Shown here: piece after piece, positions 1 through 11,967 of the stretch
Position numbering within the stretch: the first letter of the stretch is position 1
Layout of the letters: each line of letters starts with the position of its first letter
Assembly: GCA_007258455.2 (NCBI GenBank)
Contig: VDFB02047230.1
Span: 161,208,635 to 161,272,634 of the forward strand
Direction: 5' to 3'
Length of the DNA stretch: 64,000 nucleotides
DNA from: Sequoia sempervirens
Lineage: Eukaryota > Streptophyta > Pinopsida > Cupressales > Cupressaceae
Notes under the pieces: generated by a model
Told to the model about the DNA's origin: nothing
Seen by the model: only the letters and a program-made list of their open reading frames with translations
Databases searched by the model: none
Program-made: the position numbers and the translations under genes

Positions 1-1505
1 TCACCCATGAATCTTCTCTTAGAGTGAGTATTATAGTTAGATTTTACTTGCGACATCTTAGATGCAGATGTATCATTGGAAAACATCACTTCTTCTTCTT
101 CTTCTTCTTCCATCCATGAGAAGAATGTGTGGTCGGGAACGATGTTCGCTTCTTGCTCTAGTGACATCCCTTGCATTTGCGTGGTGAGTATCGCATTGTC
201 TATTTGTGAAGAGGTATACACATAGCTTCCAAGTTCTAACATTGTGGCTTGGCTGTGTTGCTTTGCCACCTTTTGTTGTAGGTTGTTGCGTGGGAAATTT
301 TAAGGCATATGTGAATCACCACAATGGAAGCACCAGGGATTGGTGTCATCCACTAAGTTGTTTTGTCCTGTAGTCAACTCTTTGTTTGAAATTAGATTAG
401 CGCTATGTAGCAAAGTGGGTATCGGTACCATTTGATTTGTTGTTTGTGCTTGCAGATTTGTCTGAGTGCCTCCTTGGAACTGGTTTTGTTGGTAAGAGGA
501 CCTTCCACTTTGATAATTCTGATAGGTAGGCTTTAGAGGTATGACCTGGTTGCGCTTGACAACGGTTATCTTGTTGACAATAGTTTGCAACATTTCCTTG
601 AATTCACTCGTCTCCTCCTTTGAAGAGCCAGATGTAGGTGCAACATTTTGCGGTGTGCTTAGATATGTGTACATGGATTGGGGAGGAGCTGGTGCACTGG
701 TAGAAGGCATCTCTTGAGTAGGAACCAATATTTTCAAAAATATGGGGATGATGGGCTGAGGCGAAAACTTCTCGACATCTATCAAATTGCTTTTTTCTTT
801 AACAGCAATGCTATATGCGTATGGTACTGTGGTTTCACCTAGAGACTGGATCATCATTGAGATGTTGGGATTGATGGCCTTTAGGTAGAAAATGAATGCC
901 AGATCTCACAACATACATATATCAACTTGAATCCTCTGCCAACTTGTATGGAACCGAGCATTGAAGTCAGCCATGGCTTTATGTGGGGCCCGCTTTATGA
1001 CCGACAACTGATAATATGGTGATGATCAGTCTCCTTCATTTGAGAACCTTTGATAAAAGGGCTCCCCGAGCTCATCCCAGGTATTGATAGCATTTTCTTG
1101 TAATGTGCGGTACCAATCCAGTGCCTTGCCCATGAAAGAGGCGGCAAGCCGCCTTAATGCCACATTTTGGGCTATAACCCATGTACAAGGCATACATCTG
1201 CAACATCTTGCGAATGTTCGAATGGTGTTCTTGAGCCATTTCTAGTGAATTTAGGTATGGCCTTTAGGGTAGAAATTGTGGTAGCGGCCCAAATGATAGA
1301 CGCTATTGGTACAACAAGAGGGTTTCTGGCATCCCATGCCACATAATTTCTATTAGCGGTTGACAACATGGCTAGTGAAAAGGGAGGGGGAAGCAAAACA
1401 TTTACTAATTGGGTTGTGAGCTGTACGGTCCCTAATGGTGGTACTAATAAACCAGGATTATTTTTTGTTTGGGACCTAGTAACAAGCCAATGGCTCATAC
1501 ACCCT
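1..1505 (-). pseudogene. Element G gag polyprotein remnant (Ty3/gypsy)
   Basis: This is a retrotransposon gag read on the minus strand. The ATG at 1498 begins MSHWLVTRSQTKNNPG, and a capsid-like region follows with IPKFTRNGSRTPFEH and DVADVCLVHG, which resembles the start of plant gag core domains. The frame is interrupted around 860-1170 and resumes at 857-300 with a Gln/Asn/Pro-rich linker. That part ends in a partial zinc knuckle, WCFHCGDSHMP (CX2CX3H, final Cys not seen). From 300 to 1 an acidic tail follows with several in-frame Glu (SWMEEEEEEEV). Protease and pol would lie left of the window. The ORF sits directly downstream of the minus-strand primer-binding site at 1532-1550, which fits a 5'-proximal gag. 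Stops and frame changes make it a relic. Confidence 0.75.
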
Positions 1506-1531
1506 TCAAAAAATTTGATTCATTAAGCTCA

Positions 1532-1550
1532 GTCCCACTGGGCGTGCCAA
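1532..1550 (-). other. Primer-binding site of element G
   Basis: On the minus strand the sequence reads TTGGCACGCCCAGTGGGAC, about a dozen bases after the CA end of the adjoining LTR. It is unlike the TGGTATCAGAGC site of elements A, C and H. It resembles the TTGGC...GTGGG type of site seen in B and in Tat/Athila-type elements. Confidence 0.65.
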
Positions 1551-1563
1551 GAAAAAGAAAAAT

Positions 1564-2886
1564 TGTTGATGCCAAAAATTGGCAAGGTAACAGCCCTTTG
1601 TGGGAAACTCAGTTTATGGGGGACCTATTGCACTAAACTAAGTGACCTTCAGATTTTTAAAGAAGCCGATTTCTTTTGTGAATGGGGTTTTGGAATGGAA
1701 AACGAAAGAAGATATAGAATAAATAATCTAACTAAGGTGATACGCCCGAATTTATATGAAAAGCACAATAAACCTATCTTTTGGATATAGTCTAAGGGTC
1801 TGCTTAGCAATTTACCATGTCCTAGAATAACATAAATTAAGGATTTTAGTATAAACAACTCATTCAGTGACAAAATAATAATCACACCCATTTATTGAAA
1901 AGAAGAGTTAGAAGACATGATCTAAACCAACAAACTTGCATTCAAATTATAGAAGTACGACAAATAAACCATTAAAACAACAATGGAACAAAATATAGTT
2001 TATCAATAGCATAAGAAACAGAAAGGCCGAACAATGGCACAGTCTGTGAGTTCTTGCAATAATCTAAACAATACAAAGGCCCGGTCTCTCCAAAATCACA
2101 TGATTCTAAAAACTAGTGAAAAAGCATATGATCTTCAAACTAAAATATTGGAACCCCTATAATGGAATTGTAGAACTGAGAACCCCTCTTCTGAAGCAAA
2201 GAGCAATATTTATAACAAGCCTTCCACTGCTTGGCAAGCATCAACCGAAAAGATTCAGAATATGAGCATTGATGTCGAGGCAATGATTTCCCTCAACAGT
2301 TGTAACATAAAAGATTCGAGACACAACATTTGGTCTCCCTCCATTCAGGTGCATTCCCTATGAATGATGGTAGTGGTCTAGCAAATTCTTGTATAGACAA
2401 GTGTCACCCTTTAGGATAGGCAGTTAGAAAATGTGGCAGCATCCCACGGCTCATAGTCCACCTCATCTCCTAGGTTGAAGAAGTGTGTGCTGAAGAGATG
2501 CATGGAAAAATTTTGCTTCCTATGGTATATATTTCCCTCCTTCACTGAAAGCTTGTGCAAAGAGGACACGTAGCAAAAATGTTCATTATAGATGTTGTTT
2601 GTGGGGCCCACTGAATCCTTATGTGAATGGGAGCTACGTGGCACACGAGCGGGGGCAAATAGAAGAGCAAGAGGAAGCGATCAAAATCACCTGTGGTGAT
2701 GACACGTGGGAGAATTTCGGGGACTGATAGAAGAGAAAGAAGGAAATTCCTTCGGAGTGCGATGAGCAGACAAGTGGCAGAAACCACGGTGACAACAAAA
2801 AAGGGGGCTGGTGAAATCCGTTGAAGGCATGTGCCAGTACTTAGCCAAAAATCAAACCCAAAGGGAGCAAGGTGAATTTTGAATTC
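1564..2886 (-). repeat. 5' LTR of element G (minus strand)
   Basis: The block starts TGTTGATGCC and ends GAATTCACA on the plus strand, so in the element's own orientation it begins TGTGAATTC and ends GGCATCAACA (TG...CA). Its end abuts the primer-binding site at 1532-1550 and its start abuts the interrupted LTR of element A at 2887. Only one LTR of G lies in the window, so the ends are inferred from the primer site, the TG/CA termini and the sharp junction with A. I see no coding sequence in it. Confidence 0.65.
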
Positions 2887-3035
2887 ACATTTACTATTAA
2901 AATGCATTAATGGGTGATATTTATCTATTTGAACTTAAGAATTCTTTCTTGTATTACTACATTTGTATAGATGAGTAGGACGTACGTGGAGTATGTGTAT
3001 ATATATACACATGCATGTCAATTGGATCTAACAAC

Positions 3036-3391
3036 ATGTATATATATATATGTATAGATATATGTCACATGTAGGTGCTTATCAATGCAATAGTAATTGT
3101 GTATGGCTTTTGTGAGAATTGAATGTGTATATGTGTGTGTGTGTGTATAGAATATACATATATCCATATATATATATGTATCGATACAGGCGTATGATGA
3201 CAAACTGACATGTCCATACGAATGTATTGATATATGTATACATACGTATACATGTACATAGAGGCATATACTTATATATATATATATATTTATAGATATT
3301 TATATACTTATTTGTATATTGAATGTATACTTGTATATTGAATGTATACATACATAGTTGACATATGATGCATATATAAAAATATATATTA

Positions 3392-3425
<34 letters not shown>

Positions 3426-3480
3426 GCGTTGATATTTATATATATGTATATGTGATTATATATATATTAATATATATTTA
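3036..3480 (+). repeat. TA/TG/CA microsatellite tract in the 5' LTR of A
   Basis: This tract mixes (TA)n, (TG)n and (CA)n runs, for example (CA)n near 3391-3415 and TATATA runs throughout. It produces several spurious minus-strand ORFs rich in Tyr, Ile, Thr and Cys. The homologous tract in the 3' LTR is at about 18770-19165, with different repeat counts. Confidence 0.85.
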
Positions 3481-4169
3481 AACATTATCACTTGCATGGA
3501 AATTGACTATCATTAACAATTATAGAGGCTGATTATTTAACTTAATCAAAGGCCGATTATATTACTTATGACTGTACTTTGAGAAGCCGAGTATTACTCA
3601 TGTTGTCCATGCATAAAGGAACAAATATTCTACAAAATAACTCGCAACATTAAGTCAATATGTGAAGGAGACTTAGTTGCACCTTATTTGGAAACAACTT
3701 TGACTTAGTAAACTCTTAAAATGCCTTGTCATTTGGTAAATATCAACAACAAATAAAGAGCATGTACATCAAGTCGATGACTTGGTCAAACTAATAAATG
3801 AAGAGAATCGACTCATATGAGACTAAGTCGATGTAAGTTGTGTGTTGCATATTTGATATTGACTGATTCAAATATATTGTAAATCCTGCCAACTGTTGGG
3901 AAGAGCCATTTACCTTGGTACCACCTTATGAATCCTATTCATTGTAGATGTTCATTGTGAGGGAAATTCAAATTACACCTTTATCATCATGTGCCAATTT
4001 GAAATAGTCTTTCATTACTGTCATCAAAAGAGGTCAACCCGTAGGATGATTTTGTTGAGTATGTTCTTCTTAGTGCACCACCTTTTAGCCAAGTAGAGTG
4101 AGTAGCTTTGCATGGTGATTGTTGTCAACACTCATGCCTATTCTGGAGGATGGAAAGTATATTTTATAC

Positions 4170-4180
4170 TATATAAATAG
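4170..4180 (+). promoter_or_regulatory. TATA box of element A 5' LTR
   Basis: TATATAAATAG sits in a context suited to an LTR promoter, about 1.3 kb before the LTR end. It is absent from the 3' LTR because of a local deletion (junction near 19821). Confidence 0.6.
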
Positions 4181-5466
4181 TAGAGAAAACTCACTTGTTT
4201 GGGATGCATCCCATATTCATTATGCTTAGTATTTTACACATTCTTATCTGTAATATTCTATTTTCTTTGAGAGTGAGAGTTGTGAGGGTTAGTGAGAGTA
4301 TTAGCATATTGAGTGAAGTACATTATCAACATGAGAGAGAGAGGTTACTGTGGCATAGCTGAAGGAGTCAAGTATAAGATAGTTGATGTTGTGGGAAACT
4401 GATTTACAATCAATCAATTAGATAAGCAAAAACAAGCATGAGGATATTTCTTATTTTATTGTTTAGTTTTTGAAAGATTGTTTTCCATGATTGCTTTGAA
4501 TTTTCTATTATGAGTACTTGCATTTAGGGAAAATAGTAATGCTTTGAAAAGGAATTAGAAGTCATTATGTTGTTTTTATGATGTCCTTGTATGTACTCCA
4601 TAATAGGAGGTTTTTGTTTATCATAAGTATTATATACTAGATATGATTAAACATGAGTGGCATAAAGTGTTACTCTTAGCTAGGTTATTGATTTAACTAG
4701 GGTAGCTAGTGTCTACTCCTAGGATTGTTTATCCTTTATGGGAGGGAGCTTGTACACTTACTTTGTTAAGTAGATTTATTATAAATTTGTAGAAATGGTG
4801 ATAGGCTATCTTTGGGGCTATAGATTATCCATTGAAGGAAATACCTATGCGTAGTTTGTGATGGCCTTAAGTAAAATTAGCCTTGAGTAGTGTATATGAT
4901 AGAACAACATTCATTCAAAGTACTGAATGAGAACACTTTAACCAAAGTATTGTGATTGCCTTTGGCTCGACTATCAGTTCACTGTGATCTAATATTACAT
5001 GTTATTTATAGATTGTGGGTTTACAAGTTCTAGTTATGTAGGACACAACACTAAGCTTAGTTGGTTGTCATTATCCAATTACTCTACTAATCTCTTCGTC
5101 AAAGGCAAGGGCCATCTATCGAATGATAGATGTGTGGGAGACTGCATATGAGTTTGTGGTTGGTGGAAAAGCACTTGACTGATGCTTCACCTCCACAACA
5201 AGCGACAAAAGACCAAGATTTAAAATGAAGGATCTTGAGTCATCTATAAGCTATATGTTCTAAAGCTCATTTGAGCTATGTATGTAATTGTATGCATTCT
5301 TGTAATGAAATGGAATCCTTATTGTATATTATTATGGAATCTTTGTTCGTATATTCTCAATAAAGAAAATATTTTTTTTATTGCAATAGCTTGTTAAATA
5401 GTTTATTTCCCCGCACAATGAAAACTAGGCAATTTTTACTTTAGTGAAGGGTTGGCATGTTACATG

Positions 5467-5478
5467 TGGTAGAAAAGC
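5467..5478 (+). other. Diverged primer-binding site of element A
   Basis: TGGTAGAAAAGC begins two bases after the LTR end. It is a decayed form of TGGTATCAGAGC, the site complementary to plant initiator Met tRNA that intact copies in this window carry at 11916 and 40084. Confidence 0.7.
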
Positions 5479-5682
5479 TACCAGGTTTAGCTTCAGAACC
5501 TATGAGCTCATCATTCTATCCAACATTATCTAATGTTCGGAAATTCTTGTACCAGGATGGTGCATCTCAGATTAATAGCTTGAAAGTTAGTAATAAAAAA
5601 TGAGTGCTACCTCAAGGCCAAGAAGGAAAGAGAAGCCATTGTTAGAACAATTGAGGGTACCGCCTTTAACAATTCCATCTAG

Positions 5683-6033
5683 TTGAGTGACACCAAAACC
5701 TTTGGCCACACACTTTCTTGGATCAGCGATGTGAATAGGAAGATGAAAATGGAGGCTAAGTACAACTACCTACCTTTCGTCTCACTAGAGAAGTCTAAGT
5801 CATTATCACTTTCTAGGTATATGCCCTCAGAAGGAAGTGTTAGTCCAACATTTACCTTTAGGGACCCTAGATTTCTTCCAATGGTGGAAGTAATTATAAT
5901 TTTCTTGAGTATAGAATCTAAGGGATATGTACCTCATAACTATGTATCGGATGACAAATCCGAAGGCTACTATCCTTTTTGGGATAGGTATGAACAAATG
6001 AGAGATGAGCAACAATCTCAATCTGTAGAATGA
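5683..6033 (+). CDS. Unrecognised 116-residue ORF in the leader of element A
   Basis: This open frame begins MSDTKTFGHTLSW and ends EQQSQSVE, and lies between the primer-binding site and gag. It is hydrophilic apart from one short hydrophobic run (VEVIIIFLSI). I recognise no domain. It may be a decayed N-terminal part of gag or an extra leader ORF, or it may be open by chance. The gag core begins about 300 bp later. Nothing shows that it is translated. Confidence 0.3.
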   Translation: MSDTKTFGHTLSWISDVNRKMKMEAKYNYLPFVSLEKSKSLSLSRYMPSEGSVSPTFTFRDPRFLPMVEVIIIFLSIESKGYVPHNYVSDDKSEGYYPFWDRYEQMRDEQQSQSVE

Positions 6034-6301
6034 ATATACTCCATTAAGTTATGTGTTAGAGAGTGAATCCAAGGGATACTCTCCACTCGACTATCTGAAT
6101 AGTCACTCCATGTAATAAAAAGGATATTGAAATCCTCATGAAATGAATAAAATCATATGTTTATCAAAGAGTGTGTGCTTAATCTTATGTGGAATTCTTT
6201 ATGAGTGTGTGAATGCCATTTTAATGCTTTCTATAAGATAGTTGATAACATGAATAAATCTAACATGGATAAACATTCAAGTAAAATTTGTTCTTGTGAA
6301 G

Positions 6302-7470
6302 ATGTTGAGGACACAAACCAATCCTAGTGGGAGCCATGAAGTTGGGAAAGGATCCGCAGGAGTTGAAGCTAGACTTGACTGAATCTTAGCAAGGTTGGAA
6401 AACCTTGAGTAGGAAAAAGTTAAGGATAGAGTAGAGAAAGAAGTTCTTGTTAATGAGCATGAGGGAGAAAACTCTTCTCATGGGAATGGTGAAACTCATG
6501 ATCACAAGAGGGAAAAACCACCTACGCCATTTGAGGAAAGAAATAAGAAGTTTATGGATTTTGAACTTTCCAAAGACATGAAGAAGATTACCCCACCTAA
6601 GTTTGAGGGAAGCACTAGCAGAGTGAAGTTGAGGCATGGCTTGTCCAAATGGAAAAGTATTTCAAAATTTGAAATTACGTTGAGACCACTAAAGCCATTT
6701 GGGGTGCATACAAGTTAGTAGGAGAAGCCTCTAATTGGTGGATGAACAAAAAGTTGGAACTCAATATTAATTCTTGGAAGCTGACATGGGGAGAATTCAT
6801 TGAGATTTTTCATATGCGATGATTGCCCCAACTCTATTATGACCAAAAACTCACGGATTTCCATGGTTTGAGATAAGGTAATATGATGATCAACGAGTAT
6901 TGGGAGAAGTTTACTTGACTTCTGTATTATGTTCCCATATATCATAAAGATGAAAGCTTCTACATAAGAAATTTTATCATGGGACTTAATAATCAGATTA
7001 GAGGAGAGATGTATATGCACGGTCCAACAACAATGGATCTTGTATATGAGAAATAAATTAAATAGGTGCAAAAGCTCAAGGCTATCTCCACCCGTCAAAA
7101 AAGCAGAGACCAAAAGAAGGTTGCAGAAGTTCCTGACAAGCCAGCTTGAAAGAAGGTGGAAGTTGTGCAAATGTACCAAGGCAAAGGGAAAAAGGATTCT
7201 ACAATGGTGGAAAAGAGTCTAGAAGGGACCAAAAAAGGATTGGTCCCAATGGTGGTAATACCAACAAAGATGATGAAAAATTCCAACAAGTTTGGAGAAC
7301 CTACAAGGAAAAGAGGATTGGCTATGGGATGTTTTACATGTGGAGGGGACTACTATGCTAACCAATGTCCTAATAAAGCTTCCGAGTCACAACCATATGG
7401 TAATCCATTACCCATCCAACAAGCGATGTTTCAACAAAAGATATATGTAGCTGTGGATGATCATTAGACA
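6302..7470 (+). pseudogene. Element A gag remnant with zinc knuckle
   Basis: Readable pieces follow the order of a plant Ty3 gag: a charged N-terminus (6302-6560), a capsid start with ITPPKFEGS near 6590, an MEKYFK-like stretch near 6650, and a core with GEASNWWMNKK near 6725. The zinc knuckle is at 7331-7369. It reads CFTCGGDYYANQC, where the usual His of the CX2CX3HX4C form is Tyr. In-frame stops and small shifts occur throughout (for example near 6380, 6820, 7055). The family role is RNA packaging and particle assembly; this copy cannot make a full protein. Confidence 0.75.
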
Positions 7471-7625
7471 GAGTATCAAGTGACTCTAGTTGAAACACCA
7501 GGTATTTTGCTTGGCTTACCCATTTCTATTCTTATTGATACTGGTGCTACTGACAATTTCATTTCACCTAGAGTAGCTAAGCAATTATCTAGGAAGGCCA
7601 AACACATGGCAATGTCTGGGGATGC
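7471..7625 (+). pseudogene. Element A protease, N-terminal part
   Basis: The frame reads PISILIDTGATDNFIS around 7521-7570, with the DTGA active-site triad of retroviral-type aspartic proteases followed by the usual NFIS. The gene is cut at 7625 by array H and resumes at 14859. The 5 bp GATGC at 7621-7625 is one copy of H's target duplication. Joining across H restores a continuous frame at the junction, so the insertion split an open reading frame. Confidence 0.8.
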
Positions 7626-7653
7626 TGTCATGTCCCCGAATTAGAGGTATGAT

Positions 7654-7734
7654 GATTTAATTAAATTATTTAATTAAGTTGTCCACATTATTGATATTTC
7701 ATGAGGACAACTTAATTGATGATTTAATTAAATC
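7654..7734 (+). repeat. Long hairpin in the U3 of H LTR 1
   Basis: Arms at 7654-7684 and 7705-7734 are near-perfect inverted repeats built on TTAATTAA, closing with GTTGTCC against GGACAAC. The loop is about 20 nt. The same structure recurs near 10573-10653 and 13521-13601, with weaker closing pairs. Confidence 0.75.
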
Positions 7735-7922
7735 AAGAGGTGTTATTAAAATTAATTATTTATTAAGTTATTCCAAAAAATAAAATATCAAAAGGAATGA
7801 CTTATTATTTAATTAATTTAATAATAAAAGTGACTTAAGTGATTTAATAATAAAATAATAAAGTAACTTAGGGAATAAATCAAGAATCTTCTAGAAGCCT
7901 CTTGGTGATGAGGTTGAAAAAG

Positions 7923-7930
7923 TATAAAAA
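7923..7930 (+). promoter_or_regulatory. TATA box of H LTR 1
   Basis: TATAAAAA within GTATAAAAAGAGG, conserved in all three LTRs (10845 and 13789 in the others), about 300 bp into the LTR. Confidence 0.6.
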
Positions 7931-8974
7931 GAGGCTTTGGCTATGCATTTGGACATCTTGAATTGAACACACTTTTTCTACTACATTGCTGAAGCTGAAT
8001 GCTTAGCTTGTTGATTTCAAGTCTTCATTGTGAAAGACCAAACCTAGCTAGTTAAGTGCCAATTTTAGTTGTGAAACACAAACCCTAGTTGGAATTGTGG
8101 AGGAGTTATTCTCAATTGTGCGAAATTTTGTGGCTTACAACCAAATTTTTATGATGGAGAAGAAATTGTTTTTGGTATTAATTTGCAGAATTTTATTGAA
8201 GAATTTTTAGTCTTAAGAAGGATGTTTTTGTTGAAGAAGACATCAGATTTGGAAGGTTCGATCTACATCTTATTGGCTGCCAAAACTCATGTTTTTATCT
8301 CTTGCTGGGTGCACCTATAGGAGGCTCGATTTGGTCTAGGAAGCAATAAAAAAAATCCAATAAAATTCTAGAAGAGTCATCTTGCATTGTAGAGGAGTGG
8401 CACATCACTTTGGAGATAAGTTTCAACTTATTCAATGATAATCGAATTTATTACAAGTGTTGCTGCAGACTTCCAAGTTCCACCATTTTGTCAATGTGAT
8501 GTATTTAGCATCTTAGTTCATTTAGATATGAATTAACTTATCATCATTGTAAATACAGTCATTATAAGCTCTAAGAAATTGTATTTGAATGGCTGTAGCA
8601 AGCATAGTCGATTTTCATTTCATTTCAGTCATGAAGGATAGTTGAAGCATTCATGTTAGCATTCTATAATCAGCTTTTAATCATTTAATATTAGTGTAAT
8701 TTGATATTGGAGGGATAAGGAGTTTGTTTGCAAACTATTTGTCAAAATGACTCTCATATGTAATTGCATTTCATTAAGTTAGTTTGCATGCCAAGTGTTT
8801 GTGAAAATTTCTCTTGGATGAGGAATGATATTGCATTTGCATTCATCAAAAGTACTTCAAATACAATATGAAATCAATTACCAGGAAGTTCAAGGTTGCA
8901 AGCAAAGTGTTTGTCAAAATTCCAAAGGAAAAAATACAAGCTTTTTGGGTCAGTTTTGGCAAGGCACTTTATAG

Positions 8975-8986
8975 TGGTATGAGAGC
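8975..8986 (+). other. Primer-binding site, H internal copy 1
   Basis: TGGTATGAGAGC lies one base after LTR 1 and differs by one base from the initiator Met tRNA site TGGTATCAGAGC. Confidence 0.75.
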
Positions 8987-9026
8987 TTGGATCTTGTCAA
9001 CTTGTTGGGAAACATCAATGTGAGTC

Positions 9027-10391
9027 ATGGGTTCCATGGATGGTATAATATCAACTTATGAGAATTAACTTACACTTCCTCAAGAGATTAGAAATGAACT
9101 TCCCTTCCTCAACAATTCAAAGGAAGCTTAGATTGAGCCATTGATTCAACTACAAATTTCTATGAAGAAAAGATTGGAGTCATGGAATATCTAACTAAGA
9201 TAAAAGAAGGAGCAACATGAGGTATCTACGAGTGAAACATCTAGGAATCTATATGATGAATTTTCAACAGTTAGTGACCAACATATTGTTGATCCTAAAG
9301 AGAACATGCCACTCCATGACTTCAAGAGTAAAGAAGAGCAAGTGATGATTGAAGAAACCTTGGAGCAGCTACATGAAGATAAGTCTTCTTGTGATGTTTC
9401 ATTGAGTGAAGAATTAGATTGTGGCTTGGTAAATGAAGGTCCTTTGAAGACTCAAAATGTAGAGGTGGTTGAGATAGTTGATCCTTTACTTAGTGGAGCA
9501 ACCACTAGTGATTTGACTATACACAATGATGGTGACACTCTACAATGGCATGATATGATTACTGTTGGTTTGAGCATAGTAGTATGATGTCTCATCATTC
9601 TCAGGTGATAGGAAGCTTGGTTCATGATCATTCCAATGACACGATATCAACCATTGATGGTGGTCATACACCAATTGATAGACATGAAGATATCAAGCAT
9701 AAGAGGACTATTTTGTACATTTTGGCATTGTAGAGGTAAAGAGGTCCGAAGAGTTGAATGAAGGATGGATGAAAAAAGTGAAAGAGGCTGAATTAGTGGC
9801 TGCCAATGCAAGAAAGAAGCTTCAAAAGTTAAAGAGAAGGTCAATCTCATCAACAAAGCAAGGATAGATAGCATTCGAAGCCTCTTTATTCAAAGAAAGG
9901 ATGAGATTAGCCTTCATGGCTTGGAGACTTAGTTAAAGGTGAATGAGGATGAGATTGTTGTTGCATTATCTCTTCATGACAGGATGCACAAAAGAATTGA
10001 GGATCATCTTTGGGTAGTGCAGTTAGAGAGAAGACAAAAGGGGATTGGAACATAATCTTCTCTTGATGATTTGCAGGTTGTCAAAGAAGGTATGGAGACA
10101 ATGAAGTCAAATTATTTGAACCTTCTTTCAGATCATGACCACCTTGTTAACCTTGTTAAGGAGCTGATTTCTTCTAGGACTTTCACATTAGATGAAAGTA
10201 TTGATTCAACTTCTTTTCAAGGAGTAGATGGCATTCATGATGAAATCCTTCTCACTCCTGATAGTGAGTTGGGACACTTGCAGTTATCTTCAGAGAGAGA
10301 TCTTGATGACATTGCACAACGAAAGTCCATTGGTGTTGAGATGGAGGGAATTCCAAATATGACATTTGAGGTGAACCAACATCATCTATAG
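9027..10391 (+). pseudogene. H internal ORF, copy 1 (broken)
   Basis: This is homologous along its length to the copy at 11968. It begins MGSMDGII at 9027 but has early stops (near 9064 and 9130) and a one-base deletion near 9568 relative to copy 2. The last part, 10071-10391, is open and ends NMTFEVNQHHL. It keeps a section around 9790-10070 that is more decayed in copy 2, so the two copies complement each other as evidence of one ancestral frame of roughly 450 residues. I recognise no domain. The sequence is hydrophilic, rich in Glu, Lys, Asp and Ser, with heptad-like Leu spacing. Confidence 0.6.
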
Positions 10392-10533
10392 AGTCAATAT
10401 GGTGAGTTAGAGATACAGATTTGGGATCTAGGTGGCTAGTGGACAGGTGCAGTTGATTCTCCATTCGAGCATCAGATGTTTTGGTAGTCAAGTTGGATTA
10501 GCAGTGCGGATTGCTTGAGGGAAAGAAATATTT

Positions 10534-10546
10534 GGGAAGGGAGGAC
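10534..10546 (+). other. Polypurine tract before H LTR 2
   Basis: GGGAAGGGAGGAC lies directly before LTR 2, the position of the plus-strand primer. The same tract precedes LTR 3 at 13480-13492. Confidence 0.7.
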
Positions 10547-11914
10547 TATCATGTCCCTGAATTGGAGGTATGGTGATTTAATTAAATTATTTAATTAAGT
10601 TTTTCTAAATTATTGATATTTTACGAGGATAACTTAATTGATGATTTAATTAAATCAAGAGGTCTAATTAAAATTAATTATTTATTAAGTTATTCCAAAA
10701 AATAAAATATCAAAAGGAATGTCTTATTATTTAATTAATTTAACAATAAAAGTGACTTAAGTGACTTAATAATAAAATAATAAAGCCACTTAAGGAATAA
10801 ATCAGGAATCTCCTAGAAGCCTCTTGGTGATGAGGTTGAAAAAGTATAAAAAGAGGCTTTGACTATGCATTTGAACATCTTGAATTGAATACACTTTTCC
10901 TACTACACTGTTGAAGTTGAATGCTTAGCTTGTTGATTTCCAGTCTTCATTTGTGAAAGACCAAACCTAGCTGGTTAAGTGCCAATTTTGGTTGTGCAAC
11001 ACTAACACTAGTTGGAATTGTGGAGGAGTTACTTCAAACTTTTCAATTGTGCAAAATTTTGTGGCTTACAGCCAAATTTTTATGATGGAGGAGAATTGAT
11101 TTTGGTATTAATTTGTAGAATTTTATTGAAGAATTTTTAGTCTTAAGAAGGATGCTTTTGTTAAAGAAGACATCATATTTGGAAGGTTCGATCTGCATCT
11201 TATTGGTTGCCAAAACTCATTTTTTTATCTCTTGCTGGGTGCACCTATAGGAGGTTCGATTTGGTCTAGGAAGCAATAAAAAAAATACAATAAAATTGTA
11301 GAAGAGTCGTCTTGCATTGTAGAGGACCGGTGCATCACTTTGGAGACAAGTTTCAGCTTATTCAATGAGAATCAATTTTATTACAAGTGCTACTGCAGAC
11401 TTCCAAGTTCCACCATTTGGTAGTGTAATGTATTTAGCATCTTAGTTCATTTAGATATCAAAGGCCGGCTGAATCAACTTATCATTATTGTAAATATAGT
11501 CATTATAAGCTCAAAGAAATTGTATTTGAATAGCTGTAGCAAGCATAGTTGATTTGCATTTCATTTCAGTCATGAAGGATAGTTGAAGCATTCATGTTAG
11601 CACTCTATAATCAACTTGTAATCATTTCATATTAGTGTAATTTGATATTGGAGGGATAAGGAGTTTGTTTGTAAACTATTTGTCAAAATGACTCTCATAT
11701 GTAATTGCATTTCATTAAGTTAGTTTGCATGCCAAGTGTTTGTGAAAATGTCTATTGAATAAGCAATTATATTGCATTTGCATTCATCAAAAGTACTTCA
11801 AATACAATCTAAAATCAATTACCAGCCAGTTCAAGGTTGCAAGAAAAGTGTTTGTCAAAATTTCAAAGGCAAAAATACAAGGTTTTTGGTTCAGTTTTGG
11901 CAAGGCACTTTATA
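10547..11914 (+). repeat. LTR 2 of array H (shared, central)
   Basis: It starts TATCATGTCCC and ends CACTTTATA. It serves as 3' LTR of the first unit and 5' LTR of the second. The TATA box is at 10845-10852. Confidence 0.85.
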
Positions 11915-11915
11915 G

Positions 11916-11927
11916 TGGTATCAGAGC
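11916..11927 (+). other. Primer-binding site, H internal copy 2
   Basis: TGGTATCAGAGC, an exact match to the usual plant initiator Met tRNA primer site, one base after LTR 2. Confidence 0.85.
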
Positions 11928-11967
11928 TTGGATCTTGCCAACCTGTTGGGAAACATCAGTGTGAGTC

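Larger units (their letters stand above)
2887..5464 (+). repeat. 5' LTR of element A (start split off by element G)
   Basis: This is colinear with 18614-21092, for example ATGAGTAGGACGTACGTGG in both copies. It ends in GGCATGTTACA, the same end as the 3' LTR, followed two bases later by the primer-binding site. It retains a 70-odd bp segment around 4146-4216, with a TATA box, that the 3' LTR lacks. Confidence 0.85.
7626..8973 (+). repeat. LTR 1 of array H
   Basis: It starts TGTCATGTCCCC and ends CACTTTATA, just before a primer-binding site. It carries a long AT-rich hairpin near its start and a TATA box at 7923-7930. Confidence 0.85.

Noticed and set aside
3018..3417. Three overlapping minus-strand frames rich in Tyr, Ile, Thr and Cys
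   Set aside because: They are translations of TA/TG/CA microsatellites within the LTR of A and are not kept in the homologous tract at 18770-19165.
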